NCBI GenBank assembly: GCA_012317185.1
Contig: CP048838.1
Span: forward strand, 3,472,001 to 3,536,000
Length of the DNA stretch: 64,000 nt
DNA from: [Clostridium] innocuum
Lineage (GTDB): Bacteria > Bacillota_I > Bacilli_A > Erysipelotrichales > Erysipelotrichaceae
Reading direction: 5' to 3'
Shown: piece by piece, positions 44,440-54,084 of the stretch
Numbering within the stretch: the stretch's first letter is position 1
Layout: each line of letters opens with the position of its first letter
The notes under the pieces: generated by a model
Seen by the model: only the letters and a program-made list of their open reading frames with translations
Databases searched by the model: none
What the model was told of the DNA's origin: nothing
Position numbers and translations under genes: made by a program

Positions 44440-44480
44440 ATGAACGCATCCTCCCTCTTTTCGCGAGGATGTGCGTTCAT
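44440..44480. other. second long hairpin upstream of the SNF2 gene
   Basis: ATGAACGC-ATCCTC (44440-44453) pairs with GAGGAT-GT-GCGTTCAT (44465-44480). It lies in the 450-base gap between fructokinase and the SNF2 gene, which otherwise contains no gene. A terminator for leftward noise or an RNA processing site are possible. Confidence 0.45.
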
Positions 44481-44672
44481 TTACTGACAGCTTGCAGATC
44501 GCAGTTGAATGACATGTTGACTATATGCTTTTTGACATATTCTTGGCAAGGTAAGGTCCTCATATGGGGTTCGTATCTTTGTGCAATCCCCATTAACAAA
44601 TAAAACCACATTTCCATACTTTCGAACAGTTGTGTTTTCTGGTACAATAGCAGAAGATACAGGAGGGATCTC

Positions 44673-47600
44673 ATGAAGATACTTGATTCTGAAATTCAGC
44701 GTTTTTTCAATACCAAAAACTGGAAGATCGCATTGCGTTACCATGATCAGGATGTTGTGGATGAAATTGTGATTAAGGAAAGCATTCCGGGCTTTCTATA
44801 TGAAATAAATGCTGTCGTTAACGTGTACGGATACGAGAATCACTGCACCGTTCTGCTGAATAGTGCGGGTGAAATTCTGGATTTCTCCTGTGAATGTCCG
44901 TATTGCGAGCAGCAGGAGCTTGCCTGTGGACATATCGGTGTTGTCCTGCTGATTGTGTACGATCTAAAGCCGGAGTCCTTCCCCTTCACCTACAGCCCGC
45001 TGAACCAGAGGGAGGATGCCTTTCGCCGCTATCTGGAGCAGCAGATGCTGGAGCGCTCGCGTTCCTTTATCGACCGCTACGCCCGAAAGGATCTGGCGAA
45101 ATTTCAGGCGAACACTCTTCTTGACAAGGTACAGCTGCACGCTCATGCCGCATATGACCATGAGCTTACACTGGATTTTAAGATTGGTATTCAACGAAAA
45201 TATGTCATACGCAGCATCAGCGGATTTCTTGATGCCATAGACAGGCAGCTGGAAGTTGATTACGGGCGCCAGCTGAAATTCACTCATCACATGCAGGCCT
45301 TTGATGAAGCTGCTCAGGCACAGATCAATTTTTTAAAGCAGTATGTCAAGGAGCATGAAACACAGTATTCTTATGGCTACGGCTCCAGCCGCAAGCAGAT
45401 TACAATTGATTCAAAATCCATGGATGATTTTTATGAGCTTTACAGCAATGATGCCACGGAGTGCATCGATCTGCAGTTTGCGGATGAGGACCGGCAGGAA
45501 ATCGGACTGCGCATCGATATGCAGGAGGACTTTTTTGTCATCACCACGCTGCTGTCCCTCGATCAGCTTCTGCGTGGAGAAAACCGCTGGTATTATATGG
45601 AAGACGGTGTTCTGCAGCGCTTTTCCTCAGAGCTGAGCGAACAGCTGCATGATATGCTGGAGGAGCTGCGTGAGGATCGCCAGATTCTGATACATAAGGA
45701 TGATATGATCCGCTTCTGTACCTATGTCATCCCGGCAATACGGGAATACGTGCATTTTGAAGGTATTTCTCTGGATACCTTTATGCCGTATCCAATGGAG
45801 ATTGACTGCTATGTCGATTTGGAGGATAACGGTGATATCTCCATCCGCCTGCTCTATCATTACGAGGACAGCCCCTCCCAGAATGCGTTTGCACCGCATG
45901 CCGATTCCTCTTTGGAGCTGGATCATATCCGCCAGTATATCGAAACCTATGCAACACGTCTGGATCCGGATTCCCATATAGCCTATATTGATGAGCATGC
46001 CGCATATGCACAGGCCTTTGTCAAACAGGGTCTGGAATACCTGAATCAGATGTGCACTGTATATATCAGTGATGCGCTGAAGCAGATGGAGGCACCGAAA
46101 AAGGTACATATGAATGTTGGTGTCCGTATGAAAAACCGTCTGCTGGAGCTGGATGTCACCAGTGTGGATATTCCAAGAGATGAATTATACAGTGTTTTGC
46201 GTTCTTATCGTAAAAAGAAAAAATATCACCGACTCAAAAACGGCGACCTCATTTATCTGCAATCCGAGGGTCTGCAGGAAACCGACGAGCTGCTGCAGCA
46301 GCTGCATCTGACACCGCAGGATTTAAAAAATCATACCCTGCAGGTGGATACGTTCCATGCCTTTCAGCTGGATGATTTCGCAGAGCACAGCGATCATGTC
46401 GAGGTCATGCGGGGAACTGCCTTCCATACGATGATGGAACAGCTGCGCAGTGTGGAAGCCGGAGCCTATCCATTGAACCCGCATTATGATGCCATCCTGC
46501 GCGATTACCAGAAAACAGGCTACCAGTGGCTGAAAACAATGAGCGCCTATGGATTCGGCGGTATCCTCGCTGATGATATGGGTCTGGGAAAAACACTTCA
46601 GGTCATTGCATGGCTGGAAAGCATGCATCAGGATCATGATCTTCCCTGCTCCATCGTCATCTGCCCTGCCTCTTTGATTTACAACTGGAAGGATGAGATT
46701 CAGAAATTTGCCGTTGATCTGCGTGCCCTTTGCATACAGGGAACCAATACGCAGCGCCAGCAGAAAATCAGAGAGCTGCACGGATATGATGTCATCTTCA
46801 CCAGCTATGATTATCTGCGCAGAGATTATGAGCGCTATGACGGGCACACCTTTACCGCCATTCTGCTGGATGAAGCGCAGTATATCAAAAACCATACAAC
46901 CAAAAATGCGATTGCAGTGAAGCAGCTGAAGGGCTCCTACCGGTTTGCATTAACCGGAACACCGATTGAAAATTCCCTTTCCGAGCTGTGGAGTATCTTT
47001 GATTTCCTAATGCCGGGTTATCTGTATAACTATCATCGCTTCCGTGAGCTGTTTGAACGTGAAATTATCAAAAACGGGAATGAGAAGGCACAGACACAGC
47101 TGAAGCGTATGGTGGATCCGTTTATTCTGCGAAGGATCAAGAAGGATGTGCTGCAGGATCTTCCGGATAAGATGGAACAGGTATATTTTCAGGAATTCAA
47201 TGCAGAGGAAAAGAAAATCTATTATGCCAATCTGGTATCCATCAATCAGGATTTACAAAAGAAAATGCAGATGGAGGAGGTTGATAAATTTCAGGTACTG
47301 GCCATGATGACCAGACTCCGGGAAATCTGCTGTGATGCGCGTTTGCTGTATGAAAATGTCACGCTGCCCTCTACCAAGCTTCGCGGCTGTATGGATCTGC
47401 TGCTAAACGCCCGAAACAGCGGCCGCCGTGTATTACTGTTTTCCAGCTTCACCTCCATGCTGGAGCTGATTGAGGAACAGCTGCGTGTAGAAAATATACG
47501 GTATCTGAAGCTGACAGGGGAAACCAAAAAGGAGCTGCGGCATGCCTATGTGGAAAAATTTCAGAACGGGGAAGCTGACGTCTTCCTGATTTCATTAAAG

Positions 47601-47927
47601 GCAGGCGGCACCGGCTTGAATCTGACCAATGCAGAAATCGTCATTCATTATGACCCGTGGTGGAACCTTTCCGCCCAGAATCAGGCAACTGACCGTGCCT
47701 ATCGCATCGGTCAGACGAAGGATGTACAGGTATATAAGCTGATTATGAAGGATACCATCGAGGAAAAGATCATGAAGCTGCAGGAGCGAAAGCATATCCT
47801 GAGCGACACCTTCATCAGCAGCAGTGAATCAAGCATTACCAGCATGAGCAAGGACGAAATCATGGATTTGTTTACGATGGAGCCCTTTGTACAGGAAGCG
47901 GATTTTGATGAAGCCTATGCCGATTAA
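44673..47927 (+). CDS. SNF2-family helicase with SWIM zinc finger
   Basis: A 1084-residue SNF2-type DNA translocase. An N-terminal SWIM zinc finger (CECPYCEQQELACGH, about 73-90) is followed by a long regulatory region and then two RecA-like helicase lobes: Walker A in LADDMGLGKT (about 632), DEAQYIKN, LTGTPIENS, and the C-lobe motifs SLKAGGTGLNLT and DRAYRIGQ. Proteins of this layout are common in Firmicutes and are thought to remodel nucleoprotein complexes; the precise role is not known. Start ATG behind GGAGGG. Confidence 0.92.
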   Translation: MKILDSEIQRFFNTKNWKIALRYHDQDVVDEIVIKESIPGFLYEINAVVNVYGYENHCTVLLNSAGEILDFSCECPYCEQQELACGHIGVVLLIVYDLKPESFPFTYSPLNQREDAFRRYLEQQMLERSRSFIDRYARKDLAKFQANTLLDKVQLHAHAAYDHELTLDFKIGIQRKYVIRSISGFLDAIDRQLEVDYGRQLKFTHHMQAFDEAAQAQINFLKQYVKEHETQYSYGYGSSRKQITIDSKSMDDFYELYSNDATECIDLQFADEDRQEIGLRIDMQEDFFVITTLLSLDQLLRGENRWYYMEDGVLQRFSSELSEQLHDMLEELREDRQILIHKDDMIRFCTYVIPAIREYVHFEGISLDTFMPYPMEIDCYVDLEDNGDISIRLLYHYEDSPSQNAFAPHADSSLELDHIRQYIETYATRLDPDSHIAYIDEHAAYAQAFVKQGLEYLNQMCTVYISDALKQMEAPKKVHMNVGVRMKNRLLELDVTSVDIPRDELYSVLRSYRKKKKYHRLKNGDLIYLQSEGLQETDELLQQLHLTPQDLKNHTLQVDTFHAFQLDDFAEHSDHVEVMRGTAFHTMMEQLRSVEAGAYPLNPHYDAILRDYQKTGYQWLKTMSAYGFGGILADDMGLGKTLQVIAWLESMHQDHDLPCSIVICPASLIYNWKDEIQKFAVDLRALCIQGTNTQRQQKIRELHGYDVIFTSYDYLRRDYERYDGHTFTAILLDEAQYIKNHTTKNAIAVKQLKGSYRFALTGTPIENSLSELWSIFDFLMPGYLYNYHRFRELFEREIIKNGNEKAQTQLKRMVDPFILRRIKKDVLQDLPDKMEQVYFQEFNAEEKKIYYANLVSINQDLQKKMQMEEVDKFQVLAMMTRLREICCDARLLYENVTLPSTKLRGCMDLLLNARNSGRRVLLFSSFTSMLELIEEQLRVENIRYLKLTGETKKELRHAYVEKFQNGEADVFLISLKAGGTGLNLTNAEIVIHYDPWWNLSAQNQATDRAYRIGQTKDVQVYKLIMKDTIEEKIMKLQERKHILSDTFISSSESSITSMSKDEIMDLFTMEPFVQEADFDEAYAD

Positions 47928-47991
47928 CATCCCTCCCTTCTTGCGGGTTCAGGAAAGCTTCCTTTATACAATAATACATATAGAAAATCAG

Positions 47992-48011
47992 ACGGCTGTC
48001 AAAGCAGCCGT
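47992..48011. terminator. bidirectional terminator after the SNF2 gene
   Basis: ACGGCTG (47992-47998), TCAAAG loop, CAGCCGT (48005-48011), then TTTTTC. The remaining sequence up to 48325 contains no supported gene. Confidence 0.85.
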
Positions 48012-48325
48012 TTTTCTTTGCGGCATAAGCTCTGTTGAAGGCACGCCACCATAGATAATCTTATAGCGAATATAAAGCAAAGCGTATCTATCAGATGTTA
48101 CAAACCGGTTATTCATGACCATGTCCCCTGATGCATCGTTAATACACACTGCAGGAACCACATCAGCCGTATTCATAGTATGCTCTGATTGGAACCACCG
48201 TTCCTTCATCCCCCGACAGGTAATTGCCGTATTCTTATCCGCTATTATGGAGTAACAAAAAGCTGTACAGATGAAGTATACAAGTGTATATCATCCATAC
48301 AGCATTGACGGTATATATAGAAAGC

Positions 48326-49702
48326 TTATGCGTGCTTCAGGAATGCCTTATAGCCCTTAGTCGCTTCCCAGATATCAATTTTGCTGGCAATCTCCCATGG
48401 CGCGTGCATATTGTGCAGTGCGATACCGCTGTCAATGACCTCCATGTTATACTGTGCCAGAATATAGGCGATTGTTCCTCCGCCGCCCTGGTCAACCTTA
48501 CCAAGCTCTGCAGTCTGGAAGGTTACATTTTCAGAATCCATGATGTTTCTCAGCTCTGCCATATATTCGGCATTGGCATCGTTGCAGCCACCCTTACCGC
48601 GGGAGCCTGTATATTTATTGAATACCAGACCATGTCCCATGAATGCAGAGTTTTTCTCTTCGTTTACTGCTGCATAATTCGGATCAAACGCAGCGGAAAC
48701 ATCACTGCTCAGCATCTTGGAATTTTTCAGTGCACGACGCACATTCAGCTCGCTGTACTCACCAAGACGATCCATAACCTCTGCCACGGTGTTTTCAAAG
48801 AAGCGGGAATGCTGACCGGTAGCACCGATGCTTCCGACCTCTTCCTTATCAACCAGCAGTGTCACAGCCGTGCGTTTAACGGATTCTGTTTCCAGCTGTG
48901 CCATCATAGAGGTATAGGCGCAGATGCGATCATCATGTCCGTATCCGGCCACCATACTGCGATCCAGGCCGTAATCTCTTGCCTTTCCGGCAGGTACGAC
49001 CTCGATTTCCGCAGATACAAAATCATCCTCTTCAAAATCATATTTTTCCTTCAGCAGCTTCAGAATGTTTGCCTTGACAGCATCCTTTTCCTCACCATCC
49101 AGCGGCATGCTTCCGATGGTTACATTCAGGTCTTCACCCTCGATGACGTTGCTTGCCTTTTTGCTCATCTGATCCGCTGACAGGTGTACCAGCAGATCGC
49201 TGATTCCTACGATTGGATCGCTGTCATCCTCACCGATATTCAGCTCGATAACCGTTCCGTCCTTCTTCACGACTACACCATGCAGCGCCAGCGGCAGGGT
49301 TACCCACTGATACTTTTTGATACCGCCGTAATAATGCGTATCCAGCATTGCGAATTCCTTATCCTCATACAAAGGATTCTGTTTGATATCCAGACGCGGG
49401 GAATCCACATGTGCTCCCAGAATATTGCATCCGGCAGCCATCGGCTCCTCACCGATCAGAAACAGTGCAATTCCCTTGCCCATATTGTTGGCATACACCT
49501 TATCACCGCTTTTCAGCGTTTCTTTGTTTTTGATGACATCCTCCAGATTGCGATATCCGTAGGTTTCTGCAATCCGGATACTTTCACTTACACATTCACG
49601 TTCAGTCTTGCAGTCGGAAATATATTTTTTATATCCTTCACAATATTCGAATACTTCCTTCAATCCTGCTTCATCATACTTTTTCCAAGCATTTTCTCTC
49701 AT
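48326..49702 (-). CDS. M18 family aminopeptidase
   Basis: A 458-residue zinc aminopeptidase of the aspartyl aminopeptidase family, cytoplasmic. The metal-binding His is in ILGAHVDSPRLDIK and the acidic pair in VDKEEVGSIGATGQHS; a further ligand lies near GYGHDDRICAY. The ATG follows GGAGG. It is transcribed from its own promoter (49731-49759). Confidence 0.9.
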   Translation of the reverse strand: MRENAWKKYDEAGLKEVFEYCEGYKKYISDCKTERECVSESIRIAETYGYRNLEDVIKNKETLKSGDKVYANNMGKGIALFLIGEEPMAAGCNILGAHVDSPRLDIKQNPLYEDKEFAMLDTHYYGGIKKYQWVTLPLALHGVVVKKDGTVIELNIGEDDSDPIVGISDLLVHLSADQMSKKASNVIEGEDLNVTIGSMPLDGEEKDAVKANILKLLKEKYDFEEDDFVSAEIEVVPAGKARDYGLDRSMVAGYGHDDRICAYTSMMAQLETESVKRTAVTLLVDKEEVGSIGATGQHSRFFENTVAEVMDRLGEYSELNVRRALKNSKMLSSDVSAAFDPNYAAVNEEKNSAFMGHGLVFNKYTGSRGKGGCNDANAEYMAELRNIMDSENVTFQTAELGKVDQGGGGTIAYILAQYNMEVIDSGIALHNMHAPWEIASKIDIWEATKGYKAFLKHA

Positions 49703-49730
49703 AGTCTACCTCCGTTGTTCACTATCTTCT

Positions 49731-49759
49731 ATTATAATTCGTATTCATGATAAAGACAA
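49731..49759 (-). promoter_or_regulatory. promoter of the M18 aminopeptidase
   Basis: Read leftward: TTGTCT (complement of 49754-49759), 17-base spacer, TATAAT (complement of 49731-49736). Confidence 0.75.
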
Positions 49760-49780
49760 CTCCAATACTGCCGATTTATC

Positions 49781-50560
49781 TTATCTTTCCAGAAGCTCGC
49801 GGGAAAGCTTCAGAATAGCCTCCTTGTTCAGGGAATTGTATATGCGTACCTCACCTACGGCAGAGGAAGGCTTTCTGCAAATGCCTCGTTCCTGCAGCAG
49901 CTCCTGCACATGACGTGCAGTACCTGCATTGCCATCCACAAGTGCGATATGATCACCAATGAGATTTCGAAGCTGGCTGCGGTAGAACACAAAATGTGTA
50001 CAGCCTAGGACAATGCTGTCCATGCGTTCCATATCGTAGGGCTTTAGGTATTCACGAAGCGCACTGTTTACCGCTGCTTCATCCTCCAGTCTGCCCGCCT
50101 CAACAAGCTCCACCAGCTTTGGACACGGCTGCCGGTAAATGGTATTATCTTCATCAAAGCGGGACATCAGCTGTTCAAACTTTTTTTCCTTCAGTGTAAA
50201 CTGTGTTGCGAGTACAAGAACATGCTGCTGATGTCTGCCATTTACAGCGGGCTTTAATGCCGGTTCCATTCCGACAATCGGAAGATCGGGATACAGGGTG
50301 CGAAGCTCCTTCACACAGGCACTGGTTGCCGTATTGCAGGCAATGACAACGGCCTTGACACCCTGGCTGATAAAAAACGCACAGATGCTGCGACAACGCT
50401 TCGTTATTTCCTCTTTTGTTTTTACACCATAGGGAGCAAAGCTGGAATCACCGTAATAGAGGTAATCCTCCTGCGGCATAAGAGAACGCAGTTCCTTCAA
50501 CACGCTGATTCCTCCCAGACCTGAGTCAAAGACACCAATCGCCTTGTCTATGCTGGACAT
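49781..50560 (-). CDS. murI: glutamate racemase
   Basis: A 259-residue cofactor-independent racemase making D-glutamate for peptidoglycan. It shows GVFDSGLGGISVLKEL and the two catalytic cysteines in VIACNTATSAC and LGCTHFVF. The ATG at 50558-50560 follows GGAGG; an in-frame TTG three codons upstream is less likely. With alanine racemase (26773) and the D-amino-acid aminotransferase (27921), the window encodes three D-amino-acid enzymes. Confidence 0.93.
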   Translation of the reverse strand: MSSIDKAIGVFDSGLGGISVLKELRSLMPQEDYLYYGDSSFAPYGVKTKEEITKRCRSICAFFISQGVKAVVIACNTATSACVKELRTLYPDLPIVGMEPALKPAVNGRHQQHVLVLATQFTLKEKKFEQLMSRFDEDNTIYRQPCPKLVELVEAGRLEDEAAVNSALREYLKPYDMERMDSIVLGCTHFVFYRSQLRNLIGDHIALVDGNAGTARHVQELLQERGICRKPSSAVGEVRIYNSLNKEAILKLSRELLER

Positions 50561-51026
50561 ATGTATCAACCTCCAAAATCATATACAATAAACATTATAC
50601 CCTTTTTTTGGAAAGCTTGCATCTGTTTTGAAGAAAATCAGACACGTTTGCAAAGGAGTAATGATAGTCAGGTAGAACACGCTTCTTTCGGCATAGAGCC
50701 AGTCGGCAAACAGTTCATTGTATCAGCGGTTGTATGGAAAGTAAAAAGCAGCTGTATGCGATACAGTTAGAAAGACAGCCGCAAGGTGCTCTTACAAATA
50801 GAAACATTCCCGCACATAGAAACAGAACATATGAAAAAAGAAACCGGATAGTATTTTCAAAACCATACGATCTTGGTTCCTTTATCCATAGAAATATTAT
50901 GAAAGGAAAAACCAGACAGAGCGGCTGACATTTCCTTTTTACAGGAGCTTCATCAATGGAAGACAGCACCTATTCAATCTGACGATTCCTATCCTTACGC
51001 ATACGCTGTACAGTGATGGGAAGGCC
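50561..51026. other. gene-free stretch between murI and a decayed fragment
   Basis: Only short overlapping frames without ribosome binding sites are seen here. The sequence looks like decayed coding DNA, but I cannot identify its origin. Confidence 0.3.
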
Positions 51027-51211
51027 TCAGACGAAATGCATGACAGCAAGCTTAAATTCATGATACTTTTCTTCATAAATAAGCAGTGCTGAATATCCTC
51101 CAGCATCAGGGCACGGCAAACACCAAGTCAATACGCTTTTATATTTTTCTTCATAATTGTTTAATCTGCAGTATATCCGCTTTCTATGATTATAGGTAGA
51201 GACATGAACTA
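51027..51211 (-). pseudogene. possible remnant of a small protein gene
   Basis: About 60 codons are open without a start codon or ribosome binding site, ending at TGA 51027-51029. The sequence looks protein-like (CRLNNYEEKYKSVLTWCLPC then YSALLIYEEKYHEFKLAVMH) but matches no family I recognise. It is probably the 3' end of a deleted gene. Confidence 0.25.
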
Positions 51212-51295
51212 GCTATCTTTTTCACGTGTTCGCATCTCTTTCAACGTGAACTACCGCCTTCTCCACCCTCTTATCCCAGATAAGCGGAATATAGC

Positions 51296-51324
51296 TTGTG
51301 TAAAGATATATGAATCGGTATAAT
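51296..51324 (+). promoter_or_regulatory. promoter of the PRD regulator
   Basis: TTGTGT (51296-51301), 17-base spacer, TATAAT (51319-51324), with the regulator start 22 bases further on behind AGGTGAG. Confidence 0.7.
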
Positions 51325-51345
51325 GGACATATGAGGTGAGCATAA

Positions 51346-53223
51346 ATGCTACAAATGACAAAACGACAGAAAAAACTGGTTGCATGTCTGCACAATCATC
51401 CCAGTGAATTCCGCAGAGCGGACGATTTAGCAAAGGATCTGCAGCTATCGCAGCGTACCATTCGCAATGAAATTCGGCAGATCAATGATCTGTTCGACGA
51501 ACCGTTCATACTCTCCTGGAAGGGAAAAGGCTATCAATTAAATCCAAATAATCAGCTTCCAGACGACGTGATGGATGTAGAGTCTGATAGTGGCAGCCGA
51601 AAGTTTCATATTCTGAAGCAACTGCTTTCCTGCGATCAGGTGAATTACTATGAACTGGCAGATGCATACTACATCAGCGAATCAACGCTAGATAAAACCC
51701 TGCAGGAATTGAATCACATCATACATACACGATACGAAAACATTAGCATTCAGCGAATCAACAGTCAGGTACAGATAGACTGTGATGAGAAACAGAGAAG
51801 ACTTGTATATTCCTGCTTCCTCGTTCACGAGATTCAGGAATATGATTTTGATATCCGCAATTACACAGGCTTCTTCAGCTCCTGCAATATTTTAGAATTA
51901 AAAAGCTACATCGTAAGCTTTAATCGAAAGCACCATCTGGGCATGCGGGATTTTGAGATTTTTTCATTTATTCTTCATATCGCTGTTATGATGGAACGCA
52001 TTGCAAAGGGCTGGGACATCAATAACCCCAAAGAACAAGCAGAAGAAAAATCACAAAAGCTGGCTGAAGAATTTTACAAAGGCTTATATGAACAGCAGCA
52101 TATCATCCTGTCCTCCTCGGAATTAAATTATCTAGCCTTGCTGTTTTCAGGGAAAATATCTCGGATTACATCAGAAAAAATTCAGGATTACGAACAGTTT
52201 ATTGAGGATATTATAAGGGATATCAAGCAGATTTATGATATCGACCTGTCACAGAACGAATCCTTCCGTGACAGCCTGCTTGTTCACCTACTGGGTCTTG
52301 ATGCACGTATAAAAACCAATTCCTTTTTAAGCAATCCTCTCATTCAGGATACAAAACAGCATTTTCCATTTTTATATGATATGAGTGTTTATGTAGCATC
52401 CCGTATACAGCAAAAATTTCATTGTGCGCTGATTGAGGATGAAATAGGTTATCTGACACTGCACCTCATGAATGCGGTAGAAAAAATCCAGCAGAAACTG
52501 ACCAGAAACATCATATTGATCACCTCTTTGGGCAGAGCACAAAATCAATATTTGATATCGAGGCTGACAAATGCTACCAGTCATTTTCTTATTGAGGTCA
52601 TTCGATGTGTATCCATCTTTGAAACATCTCAGATTGACGAGCTTACAGCAGATCTAATCGTTTCAACCATGCCTATGAAGCTGCATACAGATATCCCGAT
52701 ATACACCTGCAGTAATTTCTTGCATGATGCGGAAATCGAACAGATTCTCATGCTGCTATCAAAGGAAGAACATCCCTCCAAGCGGTTGCAGCAGCTTGGA
52801 CAGTTTTTTGATGAACAGCTCTTTTTTACAGAAATGGATTTTACCAGTGATCGGGATGTAATCCGTTTTTTATGCGACCGACTCATGGAAGCAGGCTGCT
52901 GTGATGAAGAATTCTATGACAAAGTCATAGAAAGAGAACGGATCGCCCCCACAGCATATGGGAACCTGTTCGCGATACCTCATCCCATTGAGAAATGTGC
53001 ATTTCGCAATGCTATTGCCGTATGTACACTTAAGCATCCTATTGTATGGCAGAGTAAGAAGGTTCGTATCATTTTTCTATTCTCCTTATGTCCCGGGCAT
53101 AATCGTGATTTCGAGGATATCTTTGAACAGCTGGTAAGTCTTCTCAATGATGTCAGCAACGTCAAGCTGCTGCTGCGTCAGACCACATTATCCGGCTTTC
53201 TGGATACCTTCAGCTCACTTTAG
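51346..53223 (+). CDS. PRD-containing transcriptional activator (MtlR/ManR/LicR-like)
   Basis: A 625-residue regulator. It has an N-terminal HTH (DLAKDLQLSQRTIRNEIRQI) and a second HTH-like segment, two PRDs (MRDFEIFSFILHIAVM; LVHLLGLDARIK and EDEIGYLTLHLMNA), an EIIB-like region and a C-terminal EIIA-type domain with His in AIPHPIEKCAF (about residue 544). PTS-dependent phosphorylation sets its activity in characterised relatives. It faces the cellobiose-type operon end-on, its stop overlapping the NIF3 stop by 4 bases, and is the probable activator of that operon. Confidence 0.88.
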   Translation: MLQMTKRQKKLVACLHNHPSEFRRADDLAKDLQLSQRTIRNEIRQINDLFDEPFILSWKGKGYQLNPNNQLPDDVMDVESDSGSRKFHILKQLLSCDQVNYYELADAYYISESTLDKTLQELNHIIHTRYENISIQRINSQVQIDCDEKQRRLVYSCFLVHEIQEYDFDIRNYTGFFSSCNILELKSYIVSFNRKHHLGMRDFEIFSFILHIAVMMERIAKGWDINNPKEQAEEKSQKLAEEFYKGLYEQQHIILSSSELNYLALLFSGKISRITSEKIQDYEQFIEDIIRDIKQIYDIDLSQNESFRDSLLVHLLGLDARIKTNSFLSNPLIQDTKQHFPFLYDMSVYVASRIQQKFHCALIEDEIGYLTLHLMNAVEKIQQKLTRNIILITSLGRAQNQYLISRLTNATSHFLIEVIRCVSIFETSQIDELTADLIVSTMPMKLHTDIPIYTCSNFLHDAEIEQILMLLSKEEHPSKRLQQLGQFFDEQLFFTEMDFTSDRDVIRFLCDRLMEAGCCDEEFYDKVIERERIAPTAYGNLFAIPHPIEKCAFRNAIAVCTLKHPIVWQSKKVRIIFLFSLCPGHNRDFEDIFEQLVSLLNDVSNVKLLLRQTTLSGFLDTFSSL

Positions 53224-54014
53224 CTATTTGTTGTATAATAGTGAATCGTGTAACCTTCATCCAGATAACAGATGGAACTGCTGTGTAAATGTCTCATCAG
53301 CCATGGCACCATAGCCTTGCATCCCGCTATCTCACAGCCTGCGTGATTTACAACAATCATTGGAATATGCTGATCGATTGCATACTGTGCAGCATCATAA
53401 TTGTTGATGCCGTCGTCACTAACGATGACCGCATCCGGATAAAATTCCAGAAGCTCATAAAGATTCGTTGCGGCGCCACATCCGATGGCAATTCGATGAA
53501 TCTTTTTTTGTGGATCCCCAAACATATAAACTCCCTGTTCACCATCCTGACGTAAGACTTTAGCGACATGATGTGCCAGTGCCTCCGCAGTCATTTCAGG
53601 TATGGATGCCGCCTGATAGTAAGAGGATACAATACGCTCTTCAAATTTGAATCCAAGCCTGAAAGCCCATTGATCTGCAACGCCGTATTCCTTAATACAG
53701 TCCCACACATCATGACAGCGGTAAACGCTGATTCCATGCTCCTGCAATATCCTTTTCTTTTCTTCTGCCGCTTTGATTGCAGCTGTATGCATCTGTGTAG
53801 AGCATTGATAAAACGGATTTTCATGCGTTATGATGAAATTGACCTTTTGTTTCACTGCTGCCAGTATCGCGCCTTTGCTCGCTACCCAGCATATTCCGAT
53901 TCGTCCCACTTCCTGCTGATCATCTCCAAACAGAAGATGATCTCTTGTTTTCATATTGCGGTGCACCCAGGTGCCCTCCTGTTCCAGCAGTGCTGTAACT
54001 TCACATATCTTCAT
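53220..54014 (-). CDS. NIF3-like dinuclear metal protein
   Basis: A 264-residue NIF3/YbgI family protein, which forms hexamers with a dinuclear metal centre. FIITHENPFYQ corresponds to the first metal-binding His motif (usually HHPLF), and VNHAGCEIAG with the C-terminal region supplies further ligands. The function of the family is unsettled. It is the last gene of the cellobiose-type operon, 70 bases after EIIC, and ends in a 4-base tail-to-tail overlap with the regulator gene. Confidence 0.8.
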   Translation of the reverse strand: MKICEVTALLEQEGTWVHRNMKTRDHLLFGDDQQEVGRIGICWVASKGAILAAVKQKVNFIITHENPFYQCSTQMHTAAIKAAEEKKRILQEHGISVYRCHDVWDCIKEYGVADQWAFRLGFKFEERIVSSYYQAASIPEMTAEALAHHVAKVLRQDGEQGVYMFGDPQKKIHRIAIGCGAATNLYELLEFYPDAVIVSDDGINNYDAAQYAIDQHIPMIVVNHAGCEIAGCKAMVPWLMRHLHSSSICYLDEGYTIHYYTTNS

Positions 54015-54084
54015 AGCAATAGTCTCCTCTTCATAAATTTCAGATATCGAAAAAACACATCAGAGATGTGCTTTTCACATAGTT

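Noticed and set aside
44277..44603. 108-codon frame after fructokinase
   Set aside because: It starts inside the operon terminator and spans a second long hairpin, so it is very unlikely to be translated.
47988..48209. 73-codon minus-strand frame after the SNF2 gene
   Set aside because: Its last codons are formed by the bidirectional terminator hairpin (47992-48011), it has no good ribosome binding site, and it shows no known domain.
50734..50928. 64-codon plus-strand frame and its minus-strand partner between murI and the PRD regulator
   Set aside because: No initiation signals and two competing frames on opposite strands; treated as non-coding.
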